A stretch of DNA of 64,000 bases from Achromobacter pulmonis (GTDB taxonomy: Bacteria; Pseudomonadota; Gammaproteobacteria; Burkholderiales; Burkholderiaceae_B), in NCBI RefSeq assembly GCF_902859765.1, contig NZ_CADIJV010000003.1:248001-312000 (forward strand). Direction: 5' to 3'. The notes under the pieces were generated by a model. The model searched no databases, was not told the origin of the DNA, and saw nothing but the letters and a program-made list of their open reading frames with translations. The position numbers and the translations under genes are program-made. Below are positions 44,007 through 53,428 of this stretch, piece after piece (position 1 is the stretch's first letter; each line of letters starts with the position of its first letter).

Positions 44007-45533
44007 TCAATCGGCCGCGTACGTCTTGAGCAACGACATGCCCAGCTGCACGCGACGCTGCAGCCACAGGCTGGGACGATAGCGCGGATCGCCCGTGACG
44101 CGCTGCATGCTCTTGAGGATTTCGAGGATGCGTTCCGCGCCCAGCGCATCGCCCAGGGCCAGCGGCCCCACCGGATAGCCCAGGCCCAGCGTCACCGCGC
44201 GGTCGATGTCCTCGGGCGTGGCGATCTGCTGCTGCGCGATGTCGGCGGCGATGTTGACGATCATGGCCACGATGCGCTGGGCCACGAAGCCCGGCGAATC
44301 CTGGATCACAGAGACCGGCACGCCATCGCCGGCCAGCAGCGCGTGCGCGGCATCGCGCCACTTGTCCTGCGTGGCCGGCGACACCATGACGGTGCGGCGG
44401 GCGGCCTTGTCGAAGGCATGCAGGGTATCCAGGCCGACGCAGCGCGCCGGGTCCAGGCCCTGCGCCGACACGGTGGTGGAGACGTCCTCACCGAACGGCG
44501 TGACGATGATGAGCGTGTCGGCCGCCGGCGCGGCGCCGGAGACCAGCGGCGCGCCCAGCTTTTCCAGCAACGCGGTGGCGCGCGCGTAGCCTTCCGCATG
44601 GCGCGGGCTGACCCAGACCTTCAGGCCTTGCGGCAATGCCGGCACGGGCGGCTCGGCGGGCACCTGCTTCTGGCCGTCCACATATTTGTAGAAGCCTTCG
44701 CCGGCCTTGCGGCCGATCAGGCCGCCGGCCAGACGCACGGTGGTGATGGGCGACGGACGGAAGCGCGGCTCGTCGAAGAACTGGCGGTAGATGGATTCCA
44801 TCACCGGATGCGAGACGTCCAGCGCGGTCAGGTCCAGCAGCTCGAACGGGCCCATGCGGAAACCGGCTTGCTCGCGCATGATGGCATCCACTTGCGCAAA
44901 GGTGGCCACCGACTCCTGCGCCACGCGCAGGCCTTCGGTGTTCATGCCACGGCCCGCGTGATTCACGATGAAGCCCGGCATATCCTTGGCGCGCACCGGC
45001 GTGTGGCCCATGCGGCGCGCCAGCTCGGCCAGCGCATCGCCGGTCTCGGGCGCGCTGCGCAGACCGTCGATCACCTCGACCACCTTCATCAGCGCCACCG
45101 GATTGAAGAAGTGGTAGCCCGCGACGCGCTGCGGCAGCTTGCAGGCGGCGGCAATGGCGGTGATCGACAGCGACGAGGTGTTGGAGGCCAGGATGCAGTC
45201 ATCGGCCACCACGCCTTCCAGGGCGGCGAACAGGTCGCGCTTGACGTCCAGGCGCTCGACGATGGCTTCGACCACCAACTGGCACGCCGCCATGTCGGTC
45301 AGCGCGGTGGCGGACTCGACCCGCTCCAGCGCGGCCTGTGCGTCGGCGGCCGTCAGCTTGCCCTTCTGCGCCAGCTTGTCCCAGACCTGGCGCAGCGACT
45401 CGCGCGCGGCGGCCACGGCGTCGGCGCTGGTGTCATACAGGCGCACCCGCAGGCCGGCCTGCGCCGCGATCTGGGCAATGCCTCGCCCCATGGCCCCGGC
45501 GCCCACGACGCCGATGGTTTGAATCTCCGTCAT
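44007..45533 (-). CDS. 3-hydroxyacyl-CoA dehydrogenase (PaaH-like)
   Basis: The 508-residue protein has an N-terminal NAD-binding domain (GVVGAGAMGRGIAQIAAQAG) and two C-terminal HAD domains in tandem. The motifs ILASNTSSLSI and AGYHFFNPVALMKVVEVI contain the catalytic His, and GFIVNHAGRGMNTEGLR follows. It oxidises 3-hydroxyacyl-CoA to 3-oxoacyl-CoA. The double HAD layout is that of PaaH-type enzymes of phenylacetate or related degradation. ATG 45533 has AGGAGA upstream. It is the last gene of the TetR-acd-CoA-transferase-HAD series. Confidence 0.9.
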   Translation of the reverse strand: MTEIQTIGVVGAGAMGRGIAQIAAQAGLRVRLYDTSADAVAAARESLRQVWDKLAQKGKLTAADAQAALERVESATALTDMAACQLVVEAIVERLDVKRDLFAALEGVVADDCILASNTSSLSITAIAAACKLPQRVAGYHFFNPVALMKVVEVIDGLRSAPETGDALAELARRMGHTPVRAKDMPGFIVNHAGRGMNTEGLRVAQESVATFAQVDAIMREQAGFRMGPFELLDLTALDVSHPVMESIYRQFFDEPRFRPSPITTVRLAGGLIGRKAGEGFYKYVDGQKQVPAEPPVPALPQGLKVWVSPRHAEGYARATALLEKLGAPLVSGAAPAADTLIIVTPFGEDVSTTVSAQGLDPARCVGLDTLHAFDKAARRTVMVSPATQDKWRDAAHALLAGDGVPVSVIQDSPGFVAQRIVAMIVNIAADIAQQQIATPEDIDRAVTLGLGYPVGPLALGDALGAERILEILKSMQRVTGDPRYRPSLWLQRRVQLGMSLLKTYAAD

Positions 45534-45593
45534 CAACTTCTCCTGCCAGTCATTGGAATGGTGTATGCGCGGCGGCCGCGCGATGCCTGTGGA

Positions 45594-46823
45594 TCAGGAC
45601 GGGCTTTGCGCCAGCGCCTGGATTTCCGCCGCCGAGAGCCCGAGCTTTTCGGACAGCACCTGCGCGGTGTGTTCGCCCAGCATGGGCGGCGCGCGCCGGT
45701 ACTCGACCGGGCTGCCCGAGAACTTCAGGGGGCTGGCGGCCATCGGCACGGTGCCCGCCGCCGGATGCGGCAGTTCGCGCTTCATGCCGCGCGCCAGCAC
45801 CTGCGGGTCTTCGTAGACCTGATCGAGCGTGTTGATCGGGCCGGCCGGCACGCCCACCGCTTCGAGCGCGGCGAGCCAGTGGTCGCGCGCGCCGGTGGCC
45901 ATGCGTTCGGCCAGCAACGGCACCAGCGCCTCGCGGTTCTTGACGCGCTGCGGGTTGGTGGCAAAACGCGGATCGGCCGACAGCTCGGGCAAGCCGATGG
46001 CGCCGCAGTAGTTGCGGAACTGGCTGTCGTTGCCCACGGCGACGATCAGGTGGCCGTCGCTGGCCGCGAAGACCTGGTACGGCACCAGGTTCTGGTGGGC
46101 GTTGCCGGCGCGGCGCGGCGCCTTGCCGGAGGTCATGAAGTTCAGGTTCTGGTTCGCCAGCATGGCGACCTGGCAGTCCAGCAGCGCCATGTCGATGTGC
46201 TGGCCCAGGCCGCTGACGGAACGCTCGTGCAGCGCGGCCAGGATGCCGACGGTGGAGTACATGCCGGTCATCAGGTCAGCCACCGCCACGCCCGCCTTTT
46301 GCGGACCGCCGCCGGGCAGGTCGTCGCGCTCGCCGGTGATGCTCATCAGGCCGCCCATGCCCTGGATCATGAAGTCGTAGCCGGGACGGCTGGCGTAAGG
46401 GCCGGTCTGGCCGAAGCCGGTAATGGAGCAATAGATCAGGCGCGGGTTCACTTCCTTGAGGCTGGCGTAGTCCAGGCCGTATTTGGCCAGGCCGCCGACC
46501 TTGAAATTCTCGACCAGGATGTCGCTCTGCATGGCCAGTTCACGCACCAGCTCAGCGCCGCGCGGGGAAGCGATATCAAGGGCGACGGAGAACTTGTTGC
46601 GGTTGGCCGAGAGGTAGTAGGCGGCTTCGGTGGTGTCGTTGCCGGCCGCGTCCTTCAGGTACGGAGGGCCCCAGGCGCGGGTGTCGTCACCGGCCCCGGG
46701 GCGTTCGATCTTGATGACTTCGGCGCCAAGGTCGGCCAGGTTCTGGGTACACCAGGGGCCGGCTAGCACGCGGGTCAGGTCCAGGACGCGGATGCCTGTT
46801 AGGGGAGCGGGACGTTGCGACAT
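45594..46823 (-). CDS. CaiB/BaiF family III CoA-transferase
   Basis: The 409-residue protein starts PLTGIRVLDLTRVLAGPWCTQNLADLGAEVIKIE, the family III hallmark. The catalytic Asp is in the RPGYDFMIQGMGG segment. It transfers CoA between carboxylic acids, which would supply an acyl-CoA for the neighbouring dehydrogenases. ATG 46823 is chosen; an upstream TTG is less likely. The substrate is unknown. Confidence 0.92.
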   Translation of the reverse strand: MSQRPAPLTGIRVLDLTRVLAGPWCTQNLADLGAEVIKIERPGAGDDTRAWGPPYLKDAAGNDTTEAAYYLSANRNKFSVALDIASPRGAELVRELAMQSDILVENFKVGGLAKYGLDYASLKEVNPRLIYCSITGFGQTGPYASRPGYDFMIQGMGGLMSITGERDDLPGGGPQKAGVAVADLMTGMYSTVGILAALHERSVSGLGQHIDMALLDCQVAMLANQNLNFMTSGKAPRRAGNAHQNLVPYQVFAASDGHLIVAVGNDSQFRNYCGAIGLPELSADPRFATNPQRVKNREALVPLLAERMATGARDHWLAALEAVGVPAGPINTLDQVYEDPQVLARGMKRELPHPAAGTVPMAASPLKFSGSPVEYRRAPPMLGEHTAQVLSEKLGLSAAEIQALAQSPS

Positions 46824-46964
46824 CTTTTCTCTTTTCGCCAAAGGATGTGGGTCAAAGGGGATATTAGCCGGTGGGGGCTTGGGTGTGTTGGGGTGGTCGG
46901 TGGGCGGACGCGTCTGGGTTCTTGAGACGCCTTTTGCTGTGGGGCGCCGCGGCGGGCGGTGTGC

Positions 46965-48113
46965 TCAGCTATGCGCCTTGATGACCTCGCGGGCGATGAC
47001 CAGTTGCTGGATCTGCGAGGTGCCTTCGAAGATGCGGAACAGGCGCACGTCGCGGTAGAAGCGTTCCACGGCGTATTCGGACATGTAGCCGGCGCCGCCG
47101 TGGATCTGGACGGCGCGGTCGGCGACGCGGCCGACCATTTCGGTGGCGTAGAGCTTGCAGCAGGCGGCCTGCATGGTGGTGTTCTCGCCGCGGTCGCGCA
47201 TACGGGCGGCATCCAGCACCATGCAGCGCGCGGCGTAGAGTTCGGCCTGGCTGTCGGCGATCATGGCCTGGATCAGCTGGAATTCGGCGATAGGCTGGCC
47301 GAACTGCTTGCGTTCGGTGGCGTATTGGACAGCGTCGCGCAGCAGGCGGTCGGCAATGCCGACGCACAGGGCCGAGATGTGCAGGCGACCTTTGTCCAGC
47401 ACCCGCATCGAGGTGCGGAAACCGTTGCCCTCCTCGCCGCCCAGCAGGGCCGAGGCGGGGACGCGGCAGTTGTCGAAGACCACGTCGCTGGTCAGCGCGC
47501 CGGCCTGGCCCATTTTCTTGTCGGGTTTGCCGATGATGAGCCCCGGCGTGCCGGCTTCGACCAGGAAGCACGAGATCGAGTTGGCGCGGCGTTCGGGCGC
47601 GGTGCGCGCCATCACCGAGAACAGGCCGGCGATGGGCGCGTTGGTGATGTAGCGCTTGGTGCCGTTGAGCACATAGTGGTCGCCGTCGCGTTCGGCCGAC
47701 AGGCGCAGCGCCATGGCGTCGGAGCCGGCGTCGGGTTCGGTCAGGGCAAACGAGCCGATCAGCTCGCCGCTGGCCAGGCGCGGCAGGTAGCGGGCGCGCT
47801 GTTCGTCGGTGCCGGCCAGCACGATGGCCTGCGAGCCGATGCCGATGTTGGTGCCGGCCAGCGAGCGGAATGCGGGCGAGGTCTGGCCCAGCTCGAACAC
47901 CACCTTCACTTCCTCTTCCATCGTCAGGCCCAGGCCGCCGTGGTCGGGCGAGATCGACAGGCCGAACAGCCCCAGCTCGCGCATTTCGGCGACGATGTCC
48001 GGCGGCACCTGACCGCTGGCGGCCAGTTCGTCCTCGGCGGGAATCAGGCGTTCGTGCACGAAGCGGCGCACGGCGTCCAGCAACAGGTTCAGGGTTTCGG
48101 TATCCAGGGCCAT
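46965..48113 (-). CDS. Acyl-CoA dehydrogenase
   Basis: The 382-residue flavoprotein has the family signature FALTEPDAGSDA, KRYITNAP, FGQPIAEFQLIQ, AVQIHGGAGYMSEY and the catalytic Glu in RIFEGTSQIQ near the C-terminus. It introduces the alpha-beta double bond in an acyl-CoA. The chain-length or branched substrate cannot be read from sequence. The start ATG 48113 lies 34 bp behind the TetR stop, so they are probably cotranscribed. Confidence 0.93.
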   Translation of the reverse strand: MALDTETLNLLLDAVRRFVHERLIPAEDELAASGQVPPDIVAEMRELGLFGLSISPDHGGLGLTMEEEVKVVFELGQTSPAFRSLAGTNIGIGSQAIVLAGTDEQRARYLPRLASGELIGSFALTEPDAGSDAMALRLSAERDGDHYVLNGTKRYITNAPIAGLFSVMARTAPERRANSISCFLVEAGTPGLIIGKPDKKMGQAGALTSDVVFDNCRVPASALLGGEEGNGFRTSMRVLDKGRLHISALCVGIADRLLRDAVQYATERKQFGQPIAEFQLIQAMIADSQAELYAARCMVLDAARMRDRGENTTMQAACCKLYATEMVGRVADRAVQIHGGAGYMSEYAVERFYRDVRLFRIFEGTSQIQQLVIAREVIKAHS

Positions 48114-48147
48114 GATCAAAGTCTCTCGGAGTGCGGGGCGGCAGCGC

Positions 48148-48771
48148 TCAGGGGCGCATGCCGCCAACCAGTAAATCGAAATAGCCGGCGGCGATGGTCT
48201 CGGCGCTGTCGCCCTGGCCGGGCTTGTACCAGCGCACCATCCAGTTCAGCATCGACAGCACGGCGCGGCCGGTGGCGGGCACGTCCAGCGGCCGGAAGGC
48301 GCCCTCGGCCACGCCTTGGGCGATCAAGTCGCGCAGGCGCTTCTCGTAGCCATCGCGCAGGCGCGCGGCATCCTCGCGCTCGGGCAGCGCCATGCCGGAA
48401 TAGCCGATCAGCATGGTGACGAACTCGGCGTGATGCTGCTCGAAGTAACGCGCGTGTCCCACCATGAAAGCGCGCAGGCGGGCGGCGCCTCCCTCGGCAC
48501 GCGCCACGTCCTGGCCCACGTTCTGGGTCAGGCCATTGAGCACGGCCAGAATGATGGCGTCGTAGATGTCCTGCTTGGTGGTGAAGTAGTGATAGATGGC
48601 GGCCTTGGACACGCCGATGGCGGCGGCCAGATCCGACACCGAACTGCCGTCGTAGCCGCTGCGCGCGAACAGCTTGGCGGCTTCGGCCAGGATGCGTTCG
48701 CGCGGCGCCACCAGAGTCGGCGGACGGCCGGCGCGGGCGCGTTTGGTGGCGGGGGCTGCGGAAGTCGCCAT
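48148..48771 (-). CDS. TetR family regulator
   Basis: From ATG 48771 the protein has 207 residues. The HTH is ILAEAAKLFARSGYDGSSVSDLAAAIGVSKAAIYHYFTTKQDIY, and a ligand domain follows. An in-frame ATG at 48834 would add 21 residues; neither has a strong ribosome site. It heads the acyl-CoA operon and faces the divergent nitronate-monooxygenase gene, with a palindrome at 48874-48901 that is probably its operator. Confidence 0.88.
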   Translation of the reverse strand: MATSAAPATKRARAGRPPTLVAPRERILAEAAKLFARSGYDGSSVSDLAAAIGVSKAAIYHYFTTKQDIYDAIILAVLNGLTQNVGQDVARAEGGAARLRAFMVGHARYFEQHHAEFVTMLIGYSGMALPEREDAARLRDGYEKRLRDLIAQGVAEGAFRPLDVPATGRAVLSMLNWMVRWYKPGQGDSAETIAAGYFDLLVGGMRP

Positions 48772-48873
48772 GGAAGGCCTGTTCAGGGCGGCATCGAGCG
48801 CGCCAATGCCGGATCGCGTGCGGTTCCGTTCCATTGACAGCGGTTCGACGCTTGCCGTTAAATAAAGATTAAT

Positions 48874-48901
48874 TAATTACCGGACGGTCGGTAGGTAATT
48901 A
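48874..48901. promoter_or_regulatory. Probable TetR operator
   Basis: TAATTACC (48874-48881) and GGTAATTA (48894-48901) form an 8-bp inverted repeat. Inside it, TACCGGACGGTCGGTA (48878-48893) is a near-palindrome resembling ACCGACCGGTCGGT-type operators of TetR proteins in acyl-CoA loci. It sits in the divergent promoter region. Confidence 0.6.
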
Positions 48902-48973
48902 TAGGCACATCCCTTTCCGCGACTCAAGCGCGGCCAGGGCGCTCAACCCGAAACCACACGCGACGACGACGTT

Positions 48974-49945
48974 ATGCCCCATTCCCTCGTGACAGATCTG
49001 TATGGCCAGATGTCCCTGCCGGTCATCAGCGCCCCCATGTTCATCGTGTCCAACCCGAAGCTGGTCATCGCGCAATGCACGAGCGGCATCGTCGGTTCGT
49101 TTCCCGCCCTCAACGCGCGCCCGCAGAGTCTGCTGACCGACTGGCTCGACGAGATCCAGGCCGGCCTGGCCTCGTACCGCGAGGCCAACCCGGGCGCGGC
49201 GGTCGCGCCCTACGCCGTCAACCAGATCATCCACCAGTCCAACGACCGGCTCGAACAGGACCTGGCGGTGTGCGCCAGCCATCGCGTGCCGCTGATCATC
49301 ACCAGCCTGCGCGCGCCCGGCGACCTGGTCAAAGGCATCCACGACTGGGGCGGCAAGGTGTTCCATGACGTCACCACCATCCGCCACGCCGAAAAGGCGC
49401 TGGAAGCGGGCGTGGATGGCCTGATCCTGGTGTGCGCGGGCGCGGGCGGCCATGCCGGCACGCTCAGCCCGTTCGCGCTGGTGTCCGAAGTGCGCCGCTT
49501 CTATGATGGCCCGCTGATCCTGTCGGGCGCCATCACCTCCGGCGCCCAGATACTGGCCGCGCTCGCCATGGGCGTGGACTTCGCCTATATGGGCACGCGC
49601 TTCATCGCCAGCGAGGAAGCCAACGCCAGCGACGGCTACAAGGCCGCCATCGTCGAGGCCAGCGCCACCGACATCCTCTACACCCCTTTCTTCACCGGCA
49701 TTCCGGGCAACTATCTCAAGGCCAGCATCGCCGCCGCCGGCCTCGATCCGGCCAACCTGCCGCAGCCGGACAGCGGCGCCTCCAATTTCGGTTCCAGCCG
49801 CGTCAAGCCCTGGAAGGACATCTGGGGCGCGGGCCAGGGCGTCGGCAACATCGCCAGCGTGCAACCCACGCGCCAGATCGTCGACACGCTGCGCCGCGAA
49901 TACGCCGAGGCCAAGGCGCAACTGGCCGCCAGGACCTTCGCATGA
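48974..49945 (+). CDS. Nitronate monooxygenase (2-nitropropane dioxygenase-like)
   Basis: The 323-residue FMN TIM barrel starts LPVISAPMFIVSNPKLVIAQCTSGIVGSFPALNARP. It carries CAGAGGHAGTLSPFAL with the catalytic His, GAITSGAQILAALAMGVDFAYMGTRF and the phosphate-binding loop. It would oxidise nitronates such as propionate-3-nitronate. It is coupled to an enoyl-CoA hydratase (ATGA overlap), suggesting a role in acyl-CoA metabolism. Some family members act as acyl-CoA-linked oxidoreductases, so the name is provisional. Confidence 0.85.
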   Translation: MPHSLVTDLYGQMSLPVISAPMFIVSNPKLVIAQCTSGIVGSFPALNARPQSLLTDWLDEIQAGLASYREANPGAAVAPYAVNQIIHQSNDRLEQDLAVCASHRVPLIITSLRAPGDLVKGIHDWGGKVFHDVTTIRHAEKALEAGVDGLILVCAGAGGHAGTLSPFALVSEVRRFYDGPLILSGAITSGAQILAALAMGVDFAYMGTRFIASEEANASDGYKAAIVEASATDILYTPFFTGIPGNYLKASIAAAGLDPANLPQPDSGASNFGSSRVKPWKDIWGAGQGVGNIASVQPTRQIVDTLRREYAEAKAQLAARTFA

Positions 49946-50682
49946 GCGCCGGCTTGCGCGTCACGCGCGAGGGCGCGGTGCTGACGCTGGTGATCGACCG
50001 CCAGGAACGCCGCAACGCGCTCGACACGGCCACCTACGCCGCGTTGACCGAACAGCTCGCGCTGGCCAGCGCCGACACCAGCGTGTCGGCGGTAATCCTG
50101 GCCGGCGCCGGCGAACACTTCACCGCCGGCAACGACCTGCGCGATTTCCAGGCCGAGCGGGGCGCCGGCGACAGCGCCGGCCTGACCTTCCTGCGCGCCC
50201 TGACACAGGCCGACGTGCCGGTCATCGCCGCCGTCGAGGGCTATGCCATCGGCATCGGCGTGACGCTGCTGCAGCACTGCGACTTCGTCTACATCGGCGA
50301 AGGCGCCACGCTGCGCCTGCCGTTCGTGGCGCTGGGCCTGTGCCCCGAAGGCGCCTCCAGCCTGCTGCTGCCGCGCCTGGCCGGCGCCCGCCGCGCCGCC
50401 GAATGGCTGTTGCAAGGCAAGGCGTTCTCGGCCCGGGAGGCCTGCGATGCCGGCCTGGCCACGGCAGTCACCGCCCAGGGCGGCGCCCTGGCGGCGGCGC
50501 AGGCCACCGCCGCCAGCCTGGCCAAGCAGCCGCCCGCCGCGCTGCGGCTCACCAAGGCCATGCTCAAGCGGCCGGACCGGCAGGCGATCCAGGACACGCT
50601 CGATGATGAGGCGCAGCAGTTTCGCGCCCGCCTGCAGACCGAAGAGGCGCAGGCCGCGTTCGCGGCGTTCTTCAAGAAGTAG
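49942..50682 (+). CDS. Enoyl-CoA hydratase/isomerase family protein
   Basis: The 246-residue crotonase has the oxyanion segment [14 protein letters not shown], the helix [17 protein letters not shown] and one likely catalytic Glu in [16 protein letters not shown]. Having Glu only at the second position fits isomerase or other crotonase activity as well as hydration. It overlaps the nitronate-monooxygenase gene by 4 bp. Confidence 0.88.
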   Translation: MSAGLRVTREGAVLTLVIDRQERRNALDTATYAALTEQLALASADTSVSAVILAGAGEHFTAGNDLRDFQAERGAGDSAGLTFLRALTQADVPVIAAVEGYAIGIGVTLLQHCDFVYIGEGATLRLPFVALGLCPEGASSLLLPRLAGARRAAEWLLQGKAFSAREACDAGLATAVTAQGGALAAAQATAASLAKQPPAALRLTKAMLKRPDRQAIQDTLDDEAQQFRARLQTEEAQAAFAAFFKK

Positions 50683-50764
50683 GTCCGGGCAGCGCGTCCC
50701 AGCGGGCGCGCCTAGCCGGGCCGGCGTATCCGGCACGGCGGAGCGACAGCCGCGCCCGCCCGCC

Positions 50765-51598
50765 TCAGAATGGCGAGTCGGGCCGGAAGTTCGGCGCCCG
50801 CCGCTCGCGCAGCGACTGCACGCCTTCGCGTACGTCCGGGCCGCCGAACCCCATGAATTCCAGCGCCAGCGAGGTGTCGAACGTCGGGCCGGCCATACGC
50901 AGCCAGTTGTTCAGCGAATACTTGGTCCAGCGGATCGCGGTCTGCGAACCAGCCGCCAGGCGGTTGGCCACCTCGAAGGCGCGGCCGATCAGCTCGGCCT
51001 CGTCCACGCACAGCGACACCAGGCCGATGCGCTCGGCCTCTTCGCCGCTCACGGTCTCGCACAGCATCAGGTAGTACTTGGCGCGCGCCATGCCGCACAG
51101 CAGCGGCCAGACGATGGCGGCGTGGTCGCCCGCGGTGACGCCCAAACGGGTGTGGCCGTCGATGATGCGGGCATCGCGCGCGGCGATCGAGATGTCGGCC
51201 AGCAGGCCGGCCACCAGGCCGGCGCCCACGGCGGCGCCGTGCATCGCCGAGACAATCGGCTTGCTGCAATTGATGATGTTGTAGACCAGGTCGCGCGCCT
51301 CGCGCCAGACGCGGGTGCGCACATCGAAGTCTTCCGCCATCTGCTGCACCAGGTCCAGATCGCCGCCGCCCGAGAAGCCCTTGCCCTCGCCGCGAATCAC
51401 CACCACCCGGGTGTCCGGGTCGGTGTCGATATCGCGCCAGATGTCGGCCAGCTCGCGGTGCATGCGGTCGTCGGCGGTGGACAGCTTGCCCGGCTTGCCA
51501 TCCTTGGACCCCATGATCAGCTCCAGCACGCCGTTGGGATGGCGGCGCAGCTTGAGGGACTCATAGGCGGAATAGTGTTCCAGCGTGATATCGGTCAT
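50765..51598 (-). CDS. Enoyl-CoA hydratase-family protein with unusual active-site region
   Basis: The 277-residue crotonase has [15 protein letters not shown] and [20 protein letters not shown]. The segment that normally holds the catalytic Glu reads [19 protein letters not shown], with Asp-His instead, so activity may differ from classical hydratases. It is convergent with the preceding hydratase gene and divergent from the NAD(P)H-hydrate dehydratase gene. It is probably part of the same acyl-CoA pathway but on its own promoter. Confidence 0.85.
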   Translation of the reverse strand: MTDITLEHYSAYESLKLRRHPNGVLELIMGSKDGKPGKLSTADDRMHRELADIWRDIDTDPDTRVVVIRGEGKGFSGGGDLDLVQQMAEDFDVRTRVWREARDLVYNIINCSKPIVSAMHGAAVGAGLVAGLLADISIAARDARIIDGHTRLGVTAGDHAAIVWPLLCGMARAKYYLMLCETVSGEEAERIGLVSLCVDEAELIGRAFEVANRLAAGSQTAIRWTKYSLNNWLRMAGPTFDTSLALEFMGFGGPDVREGVQSLRERRAPNFRPDSPF

Positions 51599-51698
51599 CG
51601 TCGTCTCCGGTGGCGCGGGCGGAAGGCCGCGCGTTTTGGGGCACTATAGTGGATGGCACCCGTTCCGATGCCGCTCGCCGATCCTGGAGCCTCAGCCC

Positions 51699-52568
51699 AT
51701 GAACACCTCCGCCTCCCGCTTTGCCGGCGAAATCCGCCGCGATGACCTGCCGGCCTTGTTCGCCGTGCGCGGCGCCGACACCCACAAAGGCAGTTTCGGC
51801 ACCATCGGCGTGGTGGGCGGCGGACGCGGCATGGAAGGCGCGGCGCTGCTGGCCGCGCGCGCCGCGCTCAAGACCGGCGCCGGCAAGGTCCTGGTGGGCT
51901 TCGCCCAGGACAGCGCGCCGCTGCCCTGCGATCCGCTGCAACCCGAGTTGATGCTGCGCGATGCGCGTTCGCTGCTGGACACGGACTGGGGCGTCACCGC
52001 CTGGGTCGCCGGTTGCGGCATCGGCGCCGGCGCGGGCGCCGCCAACGCCCTGTCGGAACTGTTCGTGCTGCGCCACCGCGCGCCGCTGGTGCTGGACGCC
52101 GATGGTCTGAACCTGCTGGCCAGCGGCGGCATCCAGCCCAACTGGGGCGATGGCCCGGTGGTGCTGACCCCGCACCCGGCCGAGGCCGGCCGCCTGCTGC
52201 GCCAGGAAACCGCCCGCATCCAGGCCGACCGCCCCGCCGCCGCCCAGGCGTTGGCGCGGCGCTTCGGCGCCTGGGTGGTCCTGAAGGGCGCGGGTACGGT
52301 GGTCTGCGCCCCCGACGGCCAATGGCGCCGCAACACCAGCGGCAACCCCGGGCTGGCCACCGCCGGAACCGGGGACGTATTGGCTGGCATGCTGGGCTCG
52401 CTGCTGGCCCAGCGCCTGCCACTGGACCAGGCCGTGGCCGGCGCGGTCTGGCTGCACGGCGCGGCGGCGGACGCCCTGGTGGCCCGGGGCATCGGGCCGA
52501 TCGGGCTGACTGCGGGCGAGCTGGCCGACGCCGCCAGGGGGCTGCGCAATGGCGGTCCTTCGGCCTAA
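51699..52568 (+). CDS. nnrD: ADP/ATP-dependent NAD(P)H-hydrate dehydratase (stand-alone NnrD domain)
   Basis: The 289-residue ribokinase-fold protein has [51 protein letters not shown] and the [19 protein letters not shown] anion-hole motif. It repairs damaged NAD(P)H hydrates. The epimerase half (NnrE) fused in many bacteria is absent here. ATG 51699 is chosen because of TGGAG upstream and homology of the N-terminus. Confidence 0.9.
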   Translation: MNTSASRFAGEIRRDDLPALFAVRGADTHKGSFGTIGVVGGGRGMEGAALLAARAALKTGAGKVLVGFAQDSAPLPCDPLQPELMLRDARSLLDTDWGVTAWVAGCGIGAGAGAANALSELFVLRHRAPLVLDADGLNLLASGGIQPNWGDGPVVLTPHPAEAGRLLRQETARIQADRPAAAQALARRFGAWVVLKGAGTVVCAPDGQWRRNTSGNPGLATAGTGDVLAGMLGSLLAQRLPLDQAVAGAVWLHGAAADALVARGIGPIGLTAGELADAARGLRNGGPSA

Positions 52569-52600
52569 GTCCCCGTGCCACATACATTTTTACAACATAC

Positions 52601-52649
52601 TAGGGTTTTCCCCTAAAAACGCGTTGCTTTTAATTTAGGGTTATCCCTA
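52601..52649. repeat. Two TAGGG-N4/5-CCCTA dyads in tandem
   Basis: TAGGG (52601-52605)/CCCTA (52611-52615) and TAGGG (52636-52640)/CCCTA (52645-52649) are two copies 35 bp apart. The second overlaps the -10 region of the promoter for the small gene at 52689, so they look like paired operators. Confidence 0.5.
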
Positions 52650-52653
52650 TAAT
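52624..52653 (+). promoter_or_regulatory. Sigma-70-type promoter of the 77-residue gene
   Basis: TTGCTT (52624-52629) and TATAAT (52648-52653) are spaced 18 bp, 35 bp upstream of the ATG at 52689. It is a perfect -10 with a moderate -35. Confidence 0.6.
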
Positions 52654-52688
52654 GGTTTACCCCAAGACGAAACGGACTGGAGCCAACC

Positions 52689-52922
52689 ATGAGCGAACTG
52701 ACCCTGAACCACACTGCCCGCCTGACCGACGCGCTGGAGCGTGACCTGCTCCGCGGCGCTCTCGAGAACCAACCGAATTCCCACCCGCTGACCAGCCTGA
52801 AGAAGGCCGGCAAGGCCATCGCCGCCGCGGTCTCTGGCGTGTTCGCCTTCATCGACGAAGTCAACGAATCGATGAACCAGGCCCGCGCCGCCAGCTCGCG
52901 CTTCTCCGGCTCGCAGTGGTAA
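52689..52922 (+). CDS. Small hypothetical protein
   Basis: The 77-residue protein is unknown to me. It has a charged N-terminal half (ALERDLLRGALENQ), a short hydrophobic helix (AGKAIAAAVSGVFAFID, about residues 40-56) and a Ser/Arg tail. ACTGGAG precedes ATG 52689. Its own promoter, twin dyads and following hairpin show it is expressed as a separate unit. The short helix could be membrane-associated. Confidence 0.75.
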   Translation: MSELTLNHTARLTDALERDLLRGALENQPNSHPLTSLKKAGKAIAAAVSGVFAFIDEVNESMNQARAASSRFSGSQW

Positions 52923-52935
52923 GACCAGCCGTGGC

Positions 52936-52973
52936 AGGCTGATTCGCGACCGATCTCCCGCGATTCAGCCTGA
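52936..52973 (+). terminator. Hairpin behind the 77-residue gene
   Basis: The arms 52936-52949 and 52960-52973 are complementary over 14 bp with one mismatch, ten bases behind the stop. There is no T-tract. Confidence 0.5.
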
Positions 52974-53263
52974 CGCGCTGCCGGCGCAACGCCCGCCGCC
53001 GACGCGGCGCCCTTTGCATCGGACCCTGGCGCCCCCCGGCCAGGAGCCTTGCTCCCCTTACCGGCCGCGCTTGCGCCGCGCCGGCCCCGCTTGCGGGGCC
53101 CCCGCGACGCCCTGCCTCCCATTGCGCAGCACTCATCCCTGTCGCCCCAGTGCGAAGCCGTCCCGAAGCGGGACCGTTTCACGCTGGGGCGATTGGCATT
53201 TGGCGCGCGGCGACAGCGGATTTTCGCCTCTTGGCGTTTACCCTAGCGTCGGCCCGGCGCGCA

Positions 53264-53293
53264 TTGACAGCGCGCGAACCGCCTACCGATAAT
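53264..53293 (+). promoter_or_regulatory. Sigma-70-type promoter of the peptide-binding-protein gene
   Basis: TTGACA (53264-53269) and GATAAT (53288-53293) are spaced 18 bp, giving a leader of about 130 nt to the ATG at 53429. The -10 lies in a small dyad CCGAT-A-ATCGG. Confidence 0.65.
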
Positions 53294-53428
53294 CGGCCCC
53301 TTGCCGTCGTGCCTGGCGCAAAAACACCGCAAGCCCCCCCGGCCGACGTCCAGTTCCCCCGGTTGGCTGACCCGCTGTTTGCCGCCGCAAAGCACGATCC
53401 GGTTCGTTTCCCATCCGGAGTTGTCACC

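Larger units (their letters stand above)
52923..53428. other. 506-bp intergenic region before the peptide-binding-protein gene
   Basis: No gene is supported. It holds the hairpin at 52936-52973, a GTCCC/GGGAC hairpin near 53161-53175, the promoter at 53264-53293 and a C7 tract at 53334-53340 in the probable mRNA leader. Confidence 0.6.

Noticed and set aside
53334-53340. C7 tract as a third phase-variable site
   Set aside because: It lies in the untranslated leader and does not affect a reading frame. A transcriptional or leader effect is possible but unsupported.
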